A stretch of 64,000 nucleotides of DNA from Methylobacterium sp. 77 (GTDB lineage Bacteria; Pseudomonadota; Alphaproteobacteria; Rhizobiales; Beijerinckiaceae): assembly GCF_000372825.1 (NCBI RefSeq), contig NZ_KB910516.1, forward strand, positions 3,267,825-3,331,824, read 5' to 3'. Of the stretch, positions 16,863 to 24,941 are shown in pieces. Position numbers and translations under genes: made by a program. Each line of letters opens with the position of its first letter. Position 1 is the stretch's first letter. The notes under the pieces are model-generated. The model was not told where the DNA came from. It searched no databases and was given only the letters and a program-made list of their open reading frames with translations.

Positions 16863-17054
16863 ATGGTTCTCGGAGATCAGGTCGTGTTCGCGAGACTCGA
16901 CGTTGCCGAGGCACTCGGCATCTGGCGCCACGCCACGGGGCGAGTCGTCGACATCGTATCCGGCGCCGACGGGGCGGACGCGGTGAACGTCCAGTTCGAA
17001 GGCCACCGCCTGCTGGTGGGCTACATCGCCTCGCTTTTCCAGCGCGTCGGCTGA
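16863..17054 (+). CDS. Small conserved-looking hypothetical protein
   Basis: A 63-residue protein preceded by AAGGAGAGAGCG before ATG 16863, the best ribosome binding site in this area. The sequence (MVLGDQVVFARLDVAEALG...VNVQFEGHRLLVGYIASLFQRVG) looks like one small compact beta domain. It is 57 nt upstream of cysE on the same strand and may be its operon partner in the sulfur locus. Function unknown. Confidence 0.65.
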   Translation: MVLGDQVVFARLDVAEALGIWRHATGRVVDIVSGADGADAVNVQFEGHRLLVGYIASLFQRVG

Positions 17055-17111
17055 GACCGGAATTCCGGTGCCGACGGGGCTCGCCCGAGCCGCCACGAGG
17101 ACGACGAACTC

Positions 17112-17978
17112 ATGACAGCCGGCAGTCTGGCCACGCGCAGTATGCCGAGCAACATCCTGCGCCCGCCCCTGCGCAGCGTGAGCCAGACCCACGCCGAATC
17201 CGACGTCTGGCGGGCGATGCGCGCGGAGGCCGAGGCCGCGCTGATCGAAGAGCCGCTCTATGCCGGCATCGTCCAGGCGACGGTGCTCGATCAGCCGAGC
17301 CTGATCCACGCCTTCGCCTACCGGCTCGCCCATCGCCTCGGCGATGGCGACCTCTCGCGGCTTTCCACCCGCGACCTCTGCCTGTCCGCGTTCCAGGCCG
17401 ATCCGCATGCGGGCGACCATGCGGTGCGCGATCTCGTCGCCATCCGCGAGCGCGACCCGACCTGCCGGCGCTACCTCGATCCCTTCCTGTTCTACAAGGG
17501 CCTCGCCGCCCTGGAGGGCTACCGCGTGGCCCACTGGCTCTGGCACCAGGGCCGCGCCACCCTCGCCCTCCATATCCAGAGCCGGATCTCCGAGGTGTTC
17601 GGGGCCGATATCCATCCCGCCGCGCGAATCGGCTCGGGCGTCTTCATCGATCACGCCACCGGCGTCGTCATCGGCGAGACGACCGTGATCGCCGACGATG
17701 TCTCGATCCTGCAATCGGTGACCCTCGGCGGCAACGGCAAGGAGAGCGGCGACCGCCATCCGAAGATCGAGCGCGGGGTGCTGCTCAGCGTCGGCGCCAA
17801 GGTGCTGGGCAACATCCGGGTCGGCGAGGGGGCGAAGGTCGCCGCCGCCGCCGTGGTGCTCCACGACGTGCCCGCTCACACCACCGTCGCAGGGGTGCCT
17901 GCCCGTGTCGTGTCCCGGATCAGCGCCGCCGAGGATCCGGCGCTCAGCATGGACCAGTTTTTCGGCGACGGGATTTAG
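17112..17978 (+). CDS. cysE: Serine O-acetyltransferase
   Basis: A 288-residue enzyme that makes O-acetylserine from serine and acetyl-CoA, the committed step to cysteine. An N-terminal SATase helical domain (DVWRAMRAEAEAAL...EEPLYAGIVQATVLDQ) precedes a left-handed beta-helix of hexapeptides (IHPAARIGSGVFIDHATGVVIGE). IDHATGVVIGET carries the catalytic His, and SILQSVTLGG and VAGVPARVV complete the family pattern. The C-terminal tail ends in Ile (DQFFGDGI), as required for docking with CysK. It lies upstream of the encapsulin shell and desulfurase, an arrangement reported for sulfur nanocompartment loci. Confidence 0.93.
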   Translation: MTAGSLATRSMPSNILRPPLRSVSQTHAESDVWRAMRAEAEAALIEEPLYAGIVQATVLDQPSLIHAFAYRLAHRLGDGDLSRLSTRDLCLSAFQADPHAGDHAVRDLVAIRERDPTCRRYLDPFLFYKGLAALEGYRVAHWLWHQGRATLALHIQSRISEVFGADIHPAARIGSGVFIDHATGVVIGETTVIADDVSILQSVTLGGNGKESGDRHPKIERGVLLSVGAKVLGNIRVGEGAKVAAAAVVLHDVPAHTTVAGVPARVVSRISAAEDPALSMDQFFGDGI

Positions 17979-18327
17979 AAAAAGATTTCGACTATTCACT
18001 TCCGTGCAACGCGCAACTCCGAGATATTTCATCCACCAGATCGCTATTTTATAGAATATAATTAGTTCATATCCAGCAAAATAGAATATCCATTCTATAA
18101 AGTGACTGAATTATAGAACATCTTTTTGTTGACCGCCTTCCATTACAAGAGCTAGAGGTAAATCGCTCCCGCAGTGACGCTTTGTCTGAGGCAGCGGGCG
18201 CCGATCAAGATCAGTCCAAGATTATCCAACGAGCGAGAGCGGACGCGCGATAGGTGCGGCTCCGACGCGGCTACGGCTGCGTCGGGGTCGGCCAACGCCT
18301 CCTGCCGCAATACGGAGATACATACCG
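17979..18327 (+). other. AT-rich intergenic region before the encapsulin gene
   Basis: 349 nt. Bases 18040-18130 are strikingly AT-rich in an otherwise GC-rich genome and contain the TATAGAA array. No open frame is credible. It most likely holds the promoter of the shell-cargo operon, with its regulation. Confidence 0.6.
18050..18118 (+). promoter_or_regulatory. Array of four TATAGAA-type elements
   Basis: Elements lie at 18050-18057 (TATAGAAT), 18081-18087 (ATAGAAT), 18092-18098 (ATTCTAT, inverse) and 18111-18118 (TTATAGAA). Pairs form inverted repeats: ATAGAAT-n4-ATTCTAT, and TTCTATAA (18093-18100) with TTATAGAA, 10 nt apart. The pattern looks like operator repeats for a dimeric regulator next to the shell promoter. 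Identity of the regulator is unknown; Rrf2/CymR-type cysteine sensors would fit only by analogy. Confidence 0.55.
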
Positions 18328-19719
18328 ATGAGTGGACCTGGTCTGAGCGTGAGCGCCTCGGCGGCACGTAATCTTGCAACCGCAACCGTCACCTCGGTCC
18401 AGAATGCGGCCAACACCCCGCGCTGGTTCCATCGCCTGCTGCCCTTCGTCGACGTCGCCGGCGGCGTCTATCGCGTCAACCGCCGCGCGGTCGTGCTGGC
18501 CAAGCCCGGCCGGATCGAACTTAGCAGCGAGGGCAACGAGCGCAGCGTGCGTCCGGCCTCCCTGCGCCGCATCCCGCTGTTCAGCCGCCTCGGCGACAAC
18601 GAATTGTCGGCTCTCGCATCGAAGTTCACGACCTCCCAGCACAAGGCCGGCGAGATCATCGCCGAGGAGGGCTCCACCGGCCGCAGCCTCACCGTGGTCG
18701 CCGACGGCACCGTCGAGCTGACCCTGTCCGGTCCGTTCAAGGGTCGCCTGCGCCAGGGCCTCGCCACCGGCGGCGACTATTTCGGTGACGGCGACCTCGT
18801 CGGCGAGAACACGCCCGCCCCGGCCGTGAAGGCGCTCTCGGCGGTGACGCTGCTCACCCTCGACCGCGCCGCCATCGAGGACGAGGGCATCCGCTCGCGC
18901 ATCACCCAGTATGTGGAAGAGCGCGACCGCCTCAAGGGCCACACCAACAGCCACGGAGAGCAGGGCATCGAGCTGCTCGCGGTCCATACCGGCGAGCCGC
19001 GCCTGCCCACCACCTTCGTCGATTACGAAGAGGATCCGCGCGAGTACCACCTCTCCACGATCCAGACGATCCTGCACACCCATACCCGCGTGACCGATCT
19101 CTATTCCAACGAGATCGACCAGCTGCGCGAGCAGATCCGCCTCACGGTCGATGCCGTGAAGGAGCGTGAAGAGTGGGAGCTGTTCAACAATTCCGAATTC
19201 GGCCTGCTCCACGAAGTCAGCCAGCGCCAGCGCATCCCCACCCGTGGCGGACCGCCGACCCCGGACGATCTCGACGAGCTCCTGACCCTGGTCTGGAAGA
19301 AGCCGGCCTTCTTCGTCGCCCATCCCCGCGCCATCGCGGCGTTCGGCCGGGAAGCCACGCGCCGTGGCGTGCCGCCGGTGGTGATCCACCTGTTCGGCTC
19401 GCCCTTCCTCACCTGGCGCGGCGTGCCGATCGTGCCCAGCGACAAGCTGCCGATCGACATCGATCCGGTGACCGGCGCCCAGACCACCTCGATCCTGCTG
19501 CTGCGCGTCGGCGAAGGCGAGCAGGGCGTGGTCGGCCTTCAGAAGTCCGGCGTCACCGGCGAGATCGAGACCGGCCTGTCGGTGCGCTACATGGGCACCA
19601 ACGACCATTCCATCGCCTCGCACCTCGTGACCCGCTACTTCTCCGCCGCCGTCCTGGTGGAGGATGCCATCGCACGCCTCGATAACGTGCTGCTGGGCAA
19701 CTACCATGACTACGCCTAG
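18328..19719 (+). CDS. Family 2 encapsulin shell protein with inserted cNMP-binding-like domain (2B type)
   Basis: A 463-residue HK97-fold shell protein predicted to self-assemble into an icosahedral nanocompartment. Residues 1-78 form the N-terminal arm and 79-200 an inserted domain with the cyclic-nucleotide-binding fold (RRIPLFSRLGDNEL, then YFGDGDLVGENTPAPAVKAL). Residues ~201-463 are the shell part (HLSTIQTILHTHTRVTDLYSNEIDQ; ending LDNVLLGNYHDYA). The phosphate cassette reads FGDGDL with no Arg in the PAPA segment, so canonical nucleotide binding is doubtful. Stop codon 19717-19719 overlaps the cargo gene start. The family name is from recall. Confidence 0.88.
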   Translation: MSGPGLSVSASAARNLATATVTSVQNAANTPRWFHRLLPFVDVAGGVYRVNRRAVVLAKPGRIELSSEGNERSVRPASLRRIPLFSRLGDNELSALASKFTTSQHKAGEIIAEEGSTGRSLTVVADGTVELTLSGPFKGRLRQGLATGGDYFGDGDLVGENTPAPAVKALSAVTLLTLDRAAIEDEGIRSRITQYVEERDRLKGHTNSHGEQGIELLAVHTGEPRLPTTFVDYEEDPREYHLSTIQTILHTHTRVTDLYSNEIDQLREQIRLTVDAVKEREEWELFNNSEFGLLHEVSQRQRIPTRGGPPTPDDLDELLTLVWKKPAFFVAHPRAIAAFGREATRRGVPPVVIHLFGSPFLTWRGVPIVPSDKLPIDIDPVTGAQTTSILLLRVGEGEQGVVGLQKSGVTGEIETGLSVRYMGTNDHSIASHLVTRYFSAAVLVEDAIARLDNVLLGNYHDYA

Positions 19720-21721
19720 CGCGCCGGGCCTCCCCACGGGTCTGTTCGGCGATACGGCGCATGCGGATCTCGTCGGGCGTCTCGCCCGCGAGATCTACGG
19801 CCAGGGGCAGGCCGCGAGCGCGCCCCTGACCCCTAACCTGCCGCAGACCCCGCAGGCACCGCAGGCCCTGGAGAATCTTCCCCAGGGCTTCGGCCACCCG
19901 CTGGCGCCCAAGGCGGATCTCGGTACGCCGTCGATCCCCTCGGGTTCCGCGCCCTCGGGATTGCAGCCCGACGCGTCGGCCCTCGCCGCCCGCTCCTTCG
20001 GTGCCCCGCCCGTCGGTCTTCCGGGCCTGACCGGGCCGGGCTTCGCCCAGCCCTCGGCTTTCCCCTCGGTCCATCCCGAGGCGCAGGCTCCCCGTGGCGG
20101 CCTGCCGGAATTCTTCGTGCCGAGCGTCGACGACGTGGCCGCCTTCCTTCCGGGGGGACGCGACCTCCACGCGACGATCGCCAAGGACCACCCGCGCGCC
20201 AATGCCTTCGCGCACGGGTTCGCCCCATCGCTGGTGCCCTCCGCCCCGACGCCCTCCGCCCCGACCGCTCGGGGTTCTCATGCGTCGCACGACGTGTCGC
20301 AGGAATCCCATGGGCGCCCCGGCCGGGTCACCGCGCCAACCGGGAAGCCCGGCTCGGCCGATTCCTACGCCACGGACGAGTATTACTTCCTCGCGGATCG
20401 CAGCCGCTCTGGCAGCACCGCGCCCGCGCAGGTGAAGACCCGCGAGAACCAGGGACGCGGAGAATCCGCTCGCCTTCCCACCGGCCAGGGCTCTAGCCCG
20501 GTAGCCGCGCCGTTCGACGTGGAGCGGGTGCGCCGCGACTTCCCGGCGCTCCACCAGAGCGTCAACGGCCATCCGCTGGTCTGGCTCGACAACGCCGCCA
20601 CCACCCACAAGCCGCAGAGCGTGATCGACGCGACGTCCGAGTTCTATGCCCGGCACAACTCGAACATCCACCGGGCCGCGCATACCCTGGCGGCGCGCTC
20701 GACGGACCTGTTCGAGGGCGGTCGCGAGAAGGTGCGGCGCTTCATCAACGCACCGTCGAAGGACGACATCGTCTTCCTGCGCGGCACCACCGAGGCGATC
20801 AACCTCGTCGCCAATTCCTACGGCCGCGCCAATATCGGTCCGGGCGACGAGATCATCGTCAGCCAGATCGAGCACCACGCCAACATCGTACCCTGGCAGC
20901 TCCTGACCCAGGCCACGGGGGCGACCCTGCGGGTGATCCCGGTCAACGACCGGGGCGAGCTCATCTTCGAGCAGTTCGCCGCCCTGCTCTCGGGCCGCAC
21001 CAAGATCGTGTCGGTGACCCATGTCGCCAACGCGCTCGGCACCATCAACCCGGTCGCGGAGATCATCGCCCTCAGCCATGCCTACGGCGTGCCTGTGCTG
21101 GTGGATGCGGCCCAATCCTCGCCGCACATCCCCCTCGACGTGCAGGCGCTGGATGCCGACTTCCTCGTCTTCTCCGGCCACAAGGTGTTCGGCCCGACCG
21201 GGATCGGCGCCCTCTACGGCAAGAAGCACCTGCTGGAGGCGATGCCCCCCTGGCAGGGCGGCGGCCACATGATCGAGGACGTCACCTTCGCGCATACCGT
21301 CTACAAGGGAGCGCCGGAGAAGTTCGAGGCCGGCACCCCGGACATCGCCGGCGCGGTCGGACTCGGTGCGGCCCTCGACTACCTCGAGAGCGTCGGCCTG
21401 CCCGGAATCGCGGCCTACGAGCACGACCTGCTCGACTACGCGCAACACGGACTCGCCGAGGTGAAGGGCCTTCGCCTCATCGGCACGGCCCGGCAGAAGG
21501 CCAGCGTGATGTCCTTCGTGATCGATGGACATGAGAACGAGGCGGTGGCCAAGCACCTCGACGCTAGCGGCATCGCGGTGCGCTCGGGCCACCATTGCGC
21601 CCTCCCGGCCCTGCGCCGCTTCGGCGTCGATCAGTCGGTCCGCGCCTCGCTCGCCTTCTACAACACCCGGGCGGAGGTGGACGTGTTCCTCAAGGCGCTG
21701 CACGCCCTGCCGCGCCGGTAA
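19706..21721 (+). CDS. Encapsulin cargo: cysteine desulfurase with disordered N-terminal targeting region
   Basis: A 671-residue protein. Residues ~1-270 are Pro/Ala/Gly/Ser-rich and disordered, the expected cargo-loading segment; short hydrophobic islands (LVGRLAREIYGQ, GGLPEFFVPSVDD, YYFLAD) are candidates for shell-binding motifs. Residues 271-671 are a SufS-like class II cysteine desulfurase: EHHANIVPW with His390, PLP-Lys493 in FSGHKVFGPTGIG, and Cys631 in RSGHHCALPALRR as the persulfide-forming residue. It removes sulfur from cysteine to alanine. ATG 19706 lies within the shell gene, 14 nt before its end, so translation is coupled. This is the cargo of the shell gene upstream. Confidence 0.9.
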   Translation: MTTPSAPGLPTGLFGDTAHADLVGRLAREIYGQGQAASAPLTPNLPQTPQAPQALENLPQGFGHPLAPKADLGTPSIPSGSAPSGLQPDASALAARSFGAPPVGLPGLTGPGFAQPSAFPSVHPEAQAPRGGLPEFFVPSVDDVAAFLPGGRDLHATIAKDHPRANAFAHGFAPSLVPSAPTPSAPTARGSHASHDVSQESHGRPGRVTAPTGKPGSADSYATDEYYFLADRSRSGSTAPAQVKTRENQGRGESARLPTGQGSSPVAAPFDVERVRRDFPALHQSVNGHPLVWLDNAATTHKPQSVIDATSEFYARHNSNIHRAAHTLAARSTDLFEGGREKVRRFINAPSKDDIVFLRGTTEAINLVANSYGRANIGPGDEIIVSQIEHHANIVPWQLLTQATGATLRVIPVNDRGELIFEQFAALLSGRTKIVSVTHVANALGTINPVAEIIALSHAYGVPVLVDAAQSSPHIPLDVQALDADFLVFSGHKVFGPTGIGALYGKKHLLEAMPPWQGGGHMIEDVTFAHTVYKGAPEKFEAGTPDIAGAVGLGAALDYLESVGLPGIAAYEHDLLDYAQHGLAEVKGLRLIGTARQKASVMSFVIDGHENEAVAKHLDASGIAVRSGHHCALPALRRFGVDQSVRASLAFYNTRAEVDVFLKALHALPRR

Positions 21722-21755
21722 TTCCCGGCGACGCCTGCAGGACGATCATCTCGAC

Positions 21756-21788
21756 CAGACCTCGATGGGCTCGCCCCATCGAGGTCTG
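21756..21788. terminator. Strong hairpin between convergent genes
   Basis: A perfect 14-bp stem (CAGACCTCGATGGG and CCCATCGAGGTCTG) with a 5-nt loop, between the desulfurase and the leftward transporter genes. There is no T-tract, but its strength and position suggest transcription termination from both sides. Confidence 0.7.
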
Positions 21789-21806
21789 AACGCATTTGGG
21801 GTGGGA

Positions 21807-22232
21807 TCAGGCGGAGCGCTCGCGGGTGAAGCGATGGAGCAGCATCCCCGCCAGCATCGCCGCCACGAACCCGATGACCTGCGGCAGGCCGAGAACCAGG
21901 CCGGCCAGCGCAGGGCCGGGGCAGAGACCGACGAGCCCCCAGCCGATGCCGAACAGGGCCGCGCCCCCGATCAGGCTGGCGGTGATCGGACGGTTGTGGG
22001 GAATCTCGAACCGCTGTGCGAGAACGGGCTTCCGCATGAGCTTGACGAGGGCGTAGCCCAGGGCCGAGACCGCGACCGCGCCGGCGAGCACGAAGGCGAG
22101 TCTCGGGTCCCAGGCTCCCGCGACATCGAGAAATCCGAGCACGCGCGCCGGGTCCATCATGCCCGACAGGGCGAGGCCGAAGCCGAACAGGAGCCCGGCG
22201 AGCAACCCCACCGCTGAACGCAGGACATCCAT
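21807..22232 (-). CDS. YeeE/YedE-type transporter, second half protein
   Basis: A 141-residue membrane protein with four hydrophobic segments and [14 protein letters not shown], the second conserved cysteine motif of YeeE/YedE family thiosulfate/sulfur transporters. Start ATG 22232 has GGAGG 6 nt upstream, and overlaps the stop of the preceding half gene. Together the two halves correspond to one YeeE-like transporter split in two, a common two-gene (DUF6691-like) arrangement. It is convergent with the encapsulin operon. Import of a sulfur compound for the desulfurase/cysE locus is a reasonable inference. Confidence 0.85.
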   Translation of the reverse strand: MDVLRSAVGLLAGLLFGFGLALSGMMDPARVLGFLDVAGAWDPRLAFVLAGAVAVSALGYALVKLMRKPVLAQRFEIPHNRPITASLIGGAALFGIGWGLVGLCPGPALAGLVLGLPQVIGFVAAMLAGMLLHRFTRERSA

Positions 22233-22648
22233 CACCATCCTCCGTGGCGGACGAGGAACACCGTCGCGGCGGCGGTGACCATGAAGGTCGCCACCGCGGC
22301 GATGGAGCGGGGCGACAGCCGAGCGAGCCCGCAAACGCCGTGGCCGCTGGTGCATCCCCCGCCGAGGCGCGTCCCGTAGCCGACGAGGAGTCCGCCGAGG
22401 ACGACGAGGATCCACGGCGCGTCGAGCTGGACGACCGGCCAGGCGCCGAAGGCGAGGCGGAACAGGATCGGCCCGAGGAGCAATCCCGCGAGGAAGGTCC
22501 AGCGCCAGAGGACCTCGCGGCTCGGCGGCCGCATCGCCCCGGCGGCGATGCCGCTGATGCCGGCGATGCGGCCGTTGAGGATGAGGAGCAGTGCGGCGGA
22601 GGTCCCGATCAGGGCACCTCCGGCGAGGGCCGACAGGTAGGTGTTCAT
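22232..22648 (-). CDS. YeeE/YedE-type transporter, first half protein
   Basis: A 138-residue inner-membrane protein with about four transmembrane segments. [20 protein letters not shown] is the hallmark cysteine motif of the YeeE/YedE family (thiosulfate uptake, TsuA-like). ATG 22648 opens [15 protein letters not shown]. Its TGA (22232-22234) overlaps the start of the second half, so the pair is translationally coupled. The pair stands on the strand opposite to the shell operon but ends against it. Confidence 0.87.
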   Translation of the reverse strand: MNTYLSALAGGALIGTSAALLLILNGRIAGISGIAAGAMRPPSREVLWRWTFLAGLLLGPILFRLAFGAWPVVQLDAPWILVVLGGLLVGYGTRLGGGCTSGHGVCGLARLSPRSIAAVATFMVTAAATVFLVRHGGW

Positions 22649-23093
22649 TCAGCGACTCCGGCCCGACTTTATGGGGCTATCCGGAACGGGCCACGGCCAT
22701 GGCGGACCGAAACGGTCGGCGATGACGCGCCCATCGTCACGAACCGAAAACGGCAATACGGCCACGGTTCGCACTCCCGACGATAGGTCGAATGCCGGAG
22801 CGTCACTGTCAATGGGACGCGCCTGCTTCCGACACCGGGCGCTGCGCCGAGCGCTCGTGCAGGATCGCAAGGACGTGAGGCATGGTCGACGTATCGTCAT
22901 GGCCGGTGCGGCATCTCCTGGCCGGTGCGGCGTCTCCTGGCCGGTGCGGCGTCTCCTGGCCGGTGCGGCGTCTCCTGGCCGGTGCGGCGTCACATGAGGC
23001 GGCGGCCGACTGCCTCGATGGCATGTCGAACCGCCGCGCTCGCTCTTCGGGTGGCTGGCCTGACGAAGGCCAGCCACCCGGTCGCCTCGCCTT
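22649..23093 (-). other. Intergenic region with 19-bp tandem repeat
   Basis: 445 nt between the YeeE/YedE pair and the chemoreceptor, both leftward. Frames here are artefacts of the repeat. The presumed transporter promoter lies within this stretch. Apart from the tandem repeat listed separately I see nothing definite. Confidence 0.5.
22901..22993. repeat. 19-bp tandem repeat, about 4.9 copies
   Basis: Unit GGCCGGTGCGGCGTCTCCT repeats with period 19: units begin at 22901, 22920, 22939, 22958 and 22977. The first has one A for G change and the last is partial. There are no spacers, so it is not a CRISPR. It sits about 250 nt upstream of the transporter start. Variable-number behaviour between strains is possible. 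Confidence 0.9.
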
Positions 23094-24785
23094 TCAGGCC
23101 GCCCGCACGGTCTCGAGGAAGCGGGTGACTTCGGTCCCGAGATGCTCGGACTGGCGAGACAGTTCGGAGGCTGCCGAGAGAACCTGCGCGGCTGCGGCAC
23201 CCGTCTCTTCCGAGGCCTGCGCCACGCCGGCGATGTTGCTCGTCACCTCGCCGGTGCCCGACGACGCCTGCGCCACATTGCGGACGATTTCCTGCGTCGC
23301 CGCCCCCTGCTGCTCCACGGCCGCCGCGATGGAGGCAGCCACGTCGTTGATCTCGCGGATGCGCGCCGTGATCCCGCCGATGGCCGAGACGGCCTGACCC
23401 GTCGCGCCCTGAATCTGGCTGATCTGGCCTCCGATCTCCTCCGTGGCCCGCGCGGTCTGGGCGGCGAGTTCCTTGACCTCGGTGGCCACCACCGCGAAGC
23501 CCCGGCCGGCCTCGCCGGCTCGCGCGGCCTCGATGGTGGCGTTGAGCGCCAGCAGGTTGGTCTGGCTCGCGATGTTGGCGATCAGCCCGACCATGTCGCC
23601 GATGCGAGACGACGCCTGGCTCAGGGCCTGCACGAGTTGCAGGGTCTGGTCCGCCTCGTGCACCGCCGTCTGCGCCAGGGTCGAGGAGCCGGCAACCTGA
23701 CGTCCGATCTCCTGGACCGAGGAGCCGAGTTCCTCGGCCGCGGCGGCCACGGTGTGGACGTTGGTCGCGGCTTCTTCCGCTGCGGCGGCCACGGTGGTGG
23801 ATTGGCTGGCGGTCTCCGTGGCGGTGACGTTCATGCTCTGCGCAGTGGCCTGCAGTTCCGTGGCCGAAGAGGACACCATTTCGACGATGCTGCCCACCGC
23901 CCGTTCGAAGCCGTCGGCCAGTTCCACCATCGTCCGTTTGCGTGCGACGGTCGCCGCCTCATCGGCGATGCGCTTGATCTCGGCCTGCTCGGCAGCCTTC
24001 GCAGCGACCATGGACTTGATGCCCTCGACCGCGCGACCGACCTCGCCGATCTCGTCGCGGCGTGCCGCTTCCGGGATCTGGGCGTCGATGTTGCCCGAGG
24101 CCATGCGCTGGAGCACGCCGACCAGGCCGCCGAGGGGACGGGTGATGCCGAAGATCGAGATGGCGACGGCGGCCACCATTCCACCCAACAACCCGACGGC
24201 GCTCAAGATCGTCAGGGCGAGGCGGGTGGAGTCCGTCTGGTCGGTGAGAGCGTCCGAGCGCACCTCCATGTACTTGGCGATGTCTTCGGCCAAGGCGGCC
24301 CCTTCCTTCGTCATCGCCCCGAAGGTCGGGTCGATGGACGAGTGCATCAGCGCAATGGCTTCGGCATTCTGATTCAGGACGCCGAGACGGCGAACCTCGT
24401 TCACATCCTGCACGAAACGCTTCACGAGGGCAGTCTGCGCGTCGATGCGTGCCGCGAAGGTGGGAGCCTGGTCGCGGAGTTCGGCCAGGACCTTATCCAT
24501 GTTCGGCAGCGTGGCCTCGAAGCCGGCATCGGCCCTCTTCATCTGATCCGGTTCGGTCTCGGCGATGACGCGGAAGACCCAATAATTCAGCGCATAGATC
24601 AGATGATTGGTCCGTCGAACGCTGGCGACGGCCTTGGACTCCTGGCCGATGAGATGACTATAGGCGTCGTCGATCTGGCTCATGCGCGATTGGGCGTACC
24701 ACACGCAGCCGCCCACGATCGTGGCGATGAACATCAGGACCGCCAACAACTTCGGAAGGATTTTGATTCTGGAGAGGATCTGCAT
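23094..24785 (-). CDS. Methyl-accepting chemotaxis protein
   Basis: A 563-residue chemoreceptor. TM1 is at about 11-29 and TM2 at about 193-213, enclosing a ~160-residue periplasmic four-helix ligand domain. A HAMP domain follows ([20 protein letters not shown]). The cytoplasmic signalling domain has the conserved tip [19 protein letters not shown] and [10 protein letters not shown]. No CheR-binding pentapeptide is present at the C-terminus (RFLETVRAA). There are no che genes in the window, so it should feed a distant chemotaxis cluster. Ligand unknown; the neighbouring sulfur locus is only suggestive. Confidence 0.93.
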   Translation of the reverse strand: MQILSRIKILPKLLAVLMFIATIVGGCVWYAQSRMSQIDDAYSHLIGQESKAVASVRRTNHLIYALNYWVFRVIAETEPDQMKRADAGFEATLPNMDKVLAELRDQAPTFAARIDAQTALVKRFVQDVNEVRRLGVLNQNAEAIALMHSSIDPTFGAMTKEGAALAEDIAKYMEVRSDALTDQTDSTRLALTILSAVGLLGGMVAAVAISIFGITRPLGGLVGVLQRMASGNIDAQIPEAARRDEIGEVGRAVEGIKSMVAAKAAEQAEIKRIADEAATVARKRTMVELADGFERAVGSIVEMVSSSATELQATAQSMNVTATETASQSTTVAAAAEEAATNVHTVAAAAEELGSSVQEIGRQVAGSSTLAQTAVHEADQTLQLVQALSQASSRIGDMVGLIANIASQTNLLALNATIEAARAGEAGRGFAVVATEVKELAAQTARATEEIGGQISQIQGATGQAVSAIGGITARIREINDVAASIAAAVEQQGAATQEIVRNVAQASSGTGEVTSNIAGVAQASEETGAAAAQVLSAASELSRQSEHLGTEVTRFLETVRAA

Positions 24786-24941
24786 GTGTGCCCGCCTTCA
24801 ATGCCGCGGCATACTCAATCACATCATGCTTAAATTTTTGGCTAATGCCTCGTTTCCTGCGAATAAAAAGGCTATCGATCGCCGTCTGGCCATTATAGAA
24901 ATATACACTTCGACAAAACACGAAGTGACATAGATTTTCCG

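Noticed and set aside
19553..21703. A 716-codon frame on the minus strand opposite the desulfurase gene
   Set aside because: It is the mirror of a GC-rich coding strand; the plus strand has clear PLP-Lys and catalytic Cys motifs, whereas the minus frame is low-complexity Arg/Gly/Val.
22901..22993. CRISPR array
   Set aside because: The 19-bp units are contiguous with no spacers, and no cas genes occur nearby.
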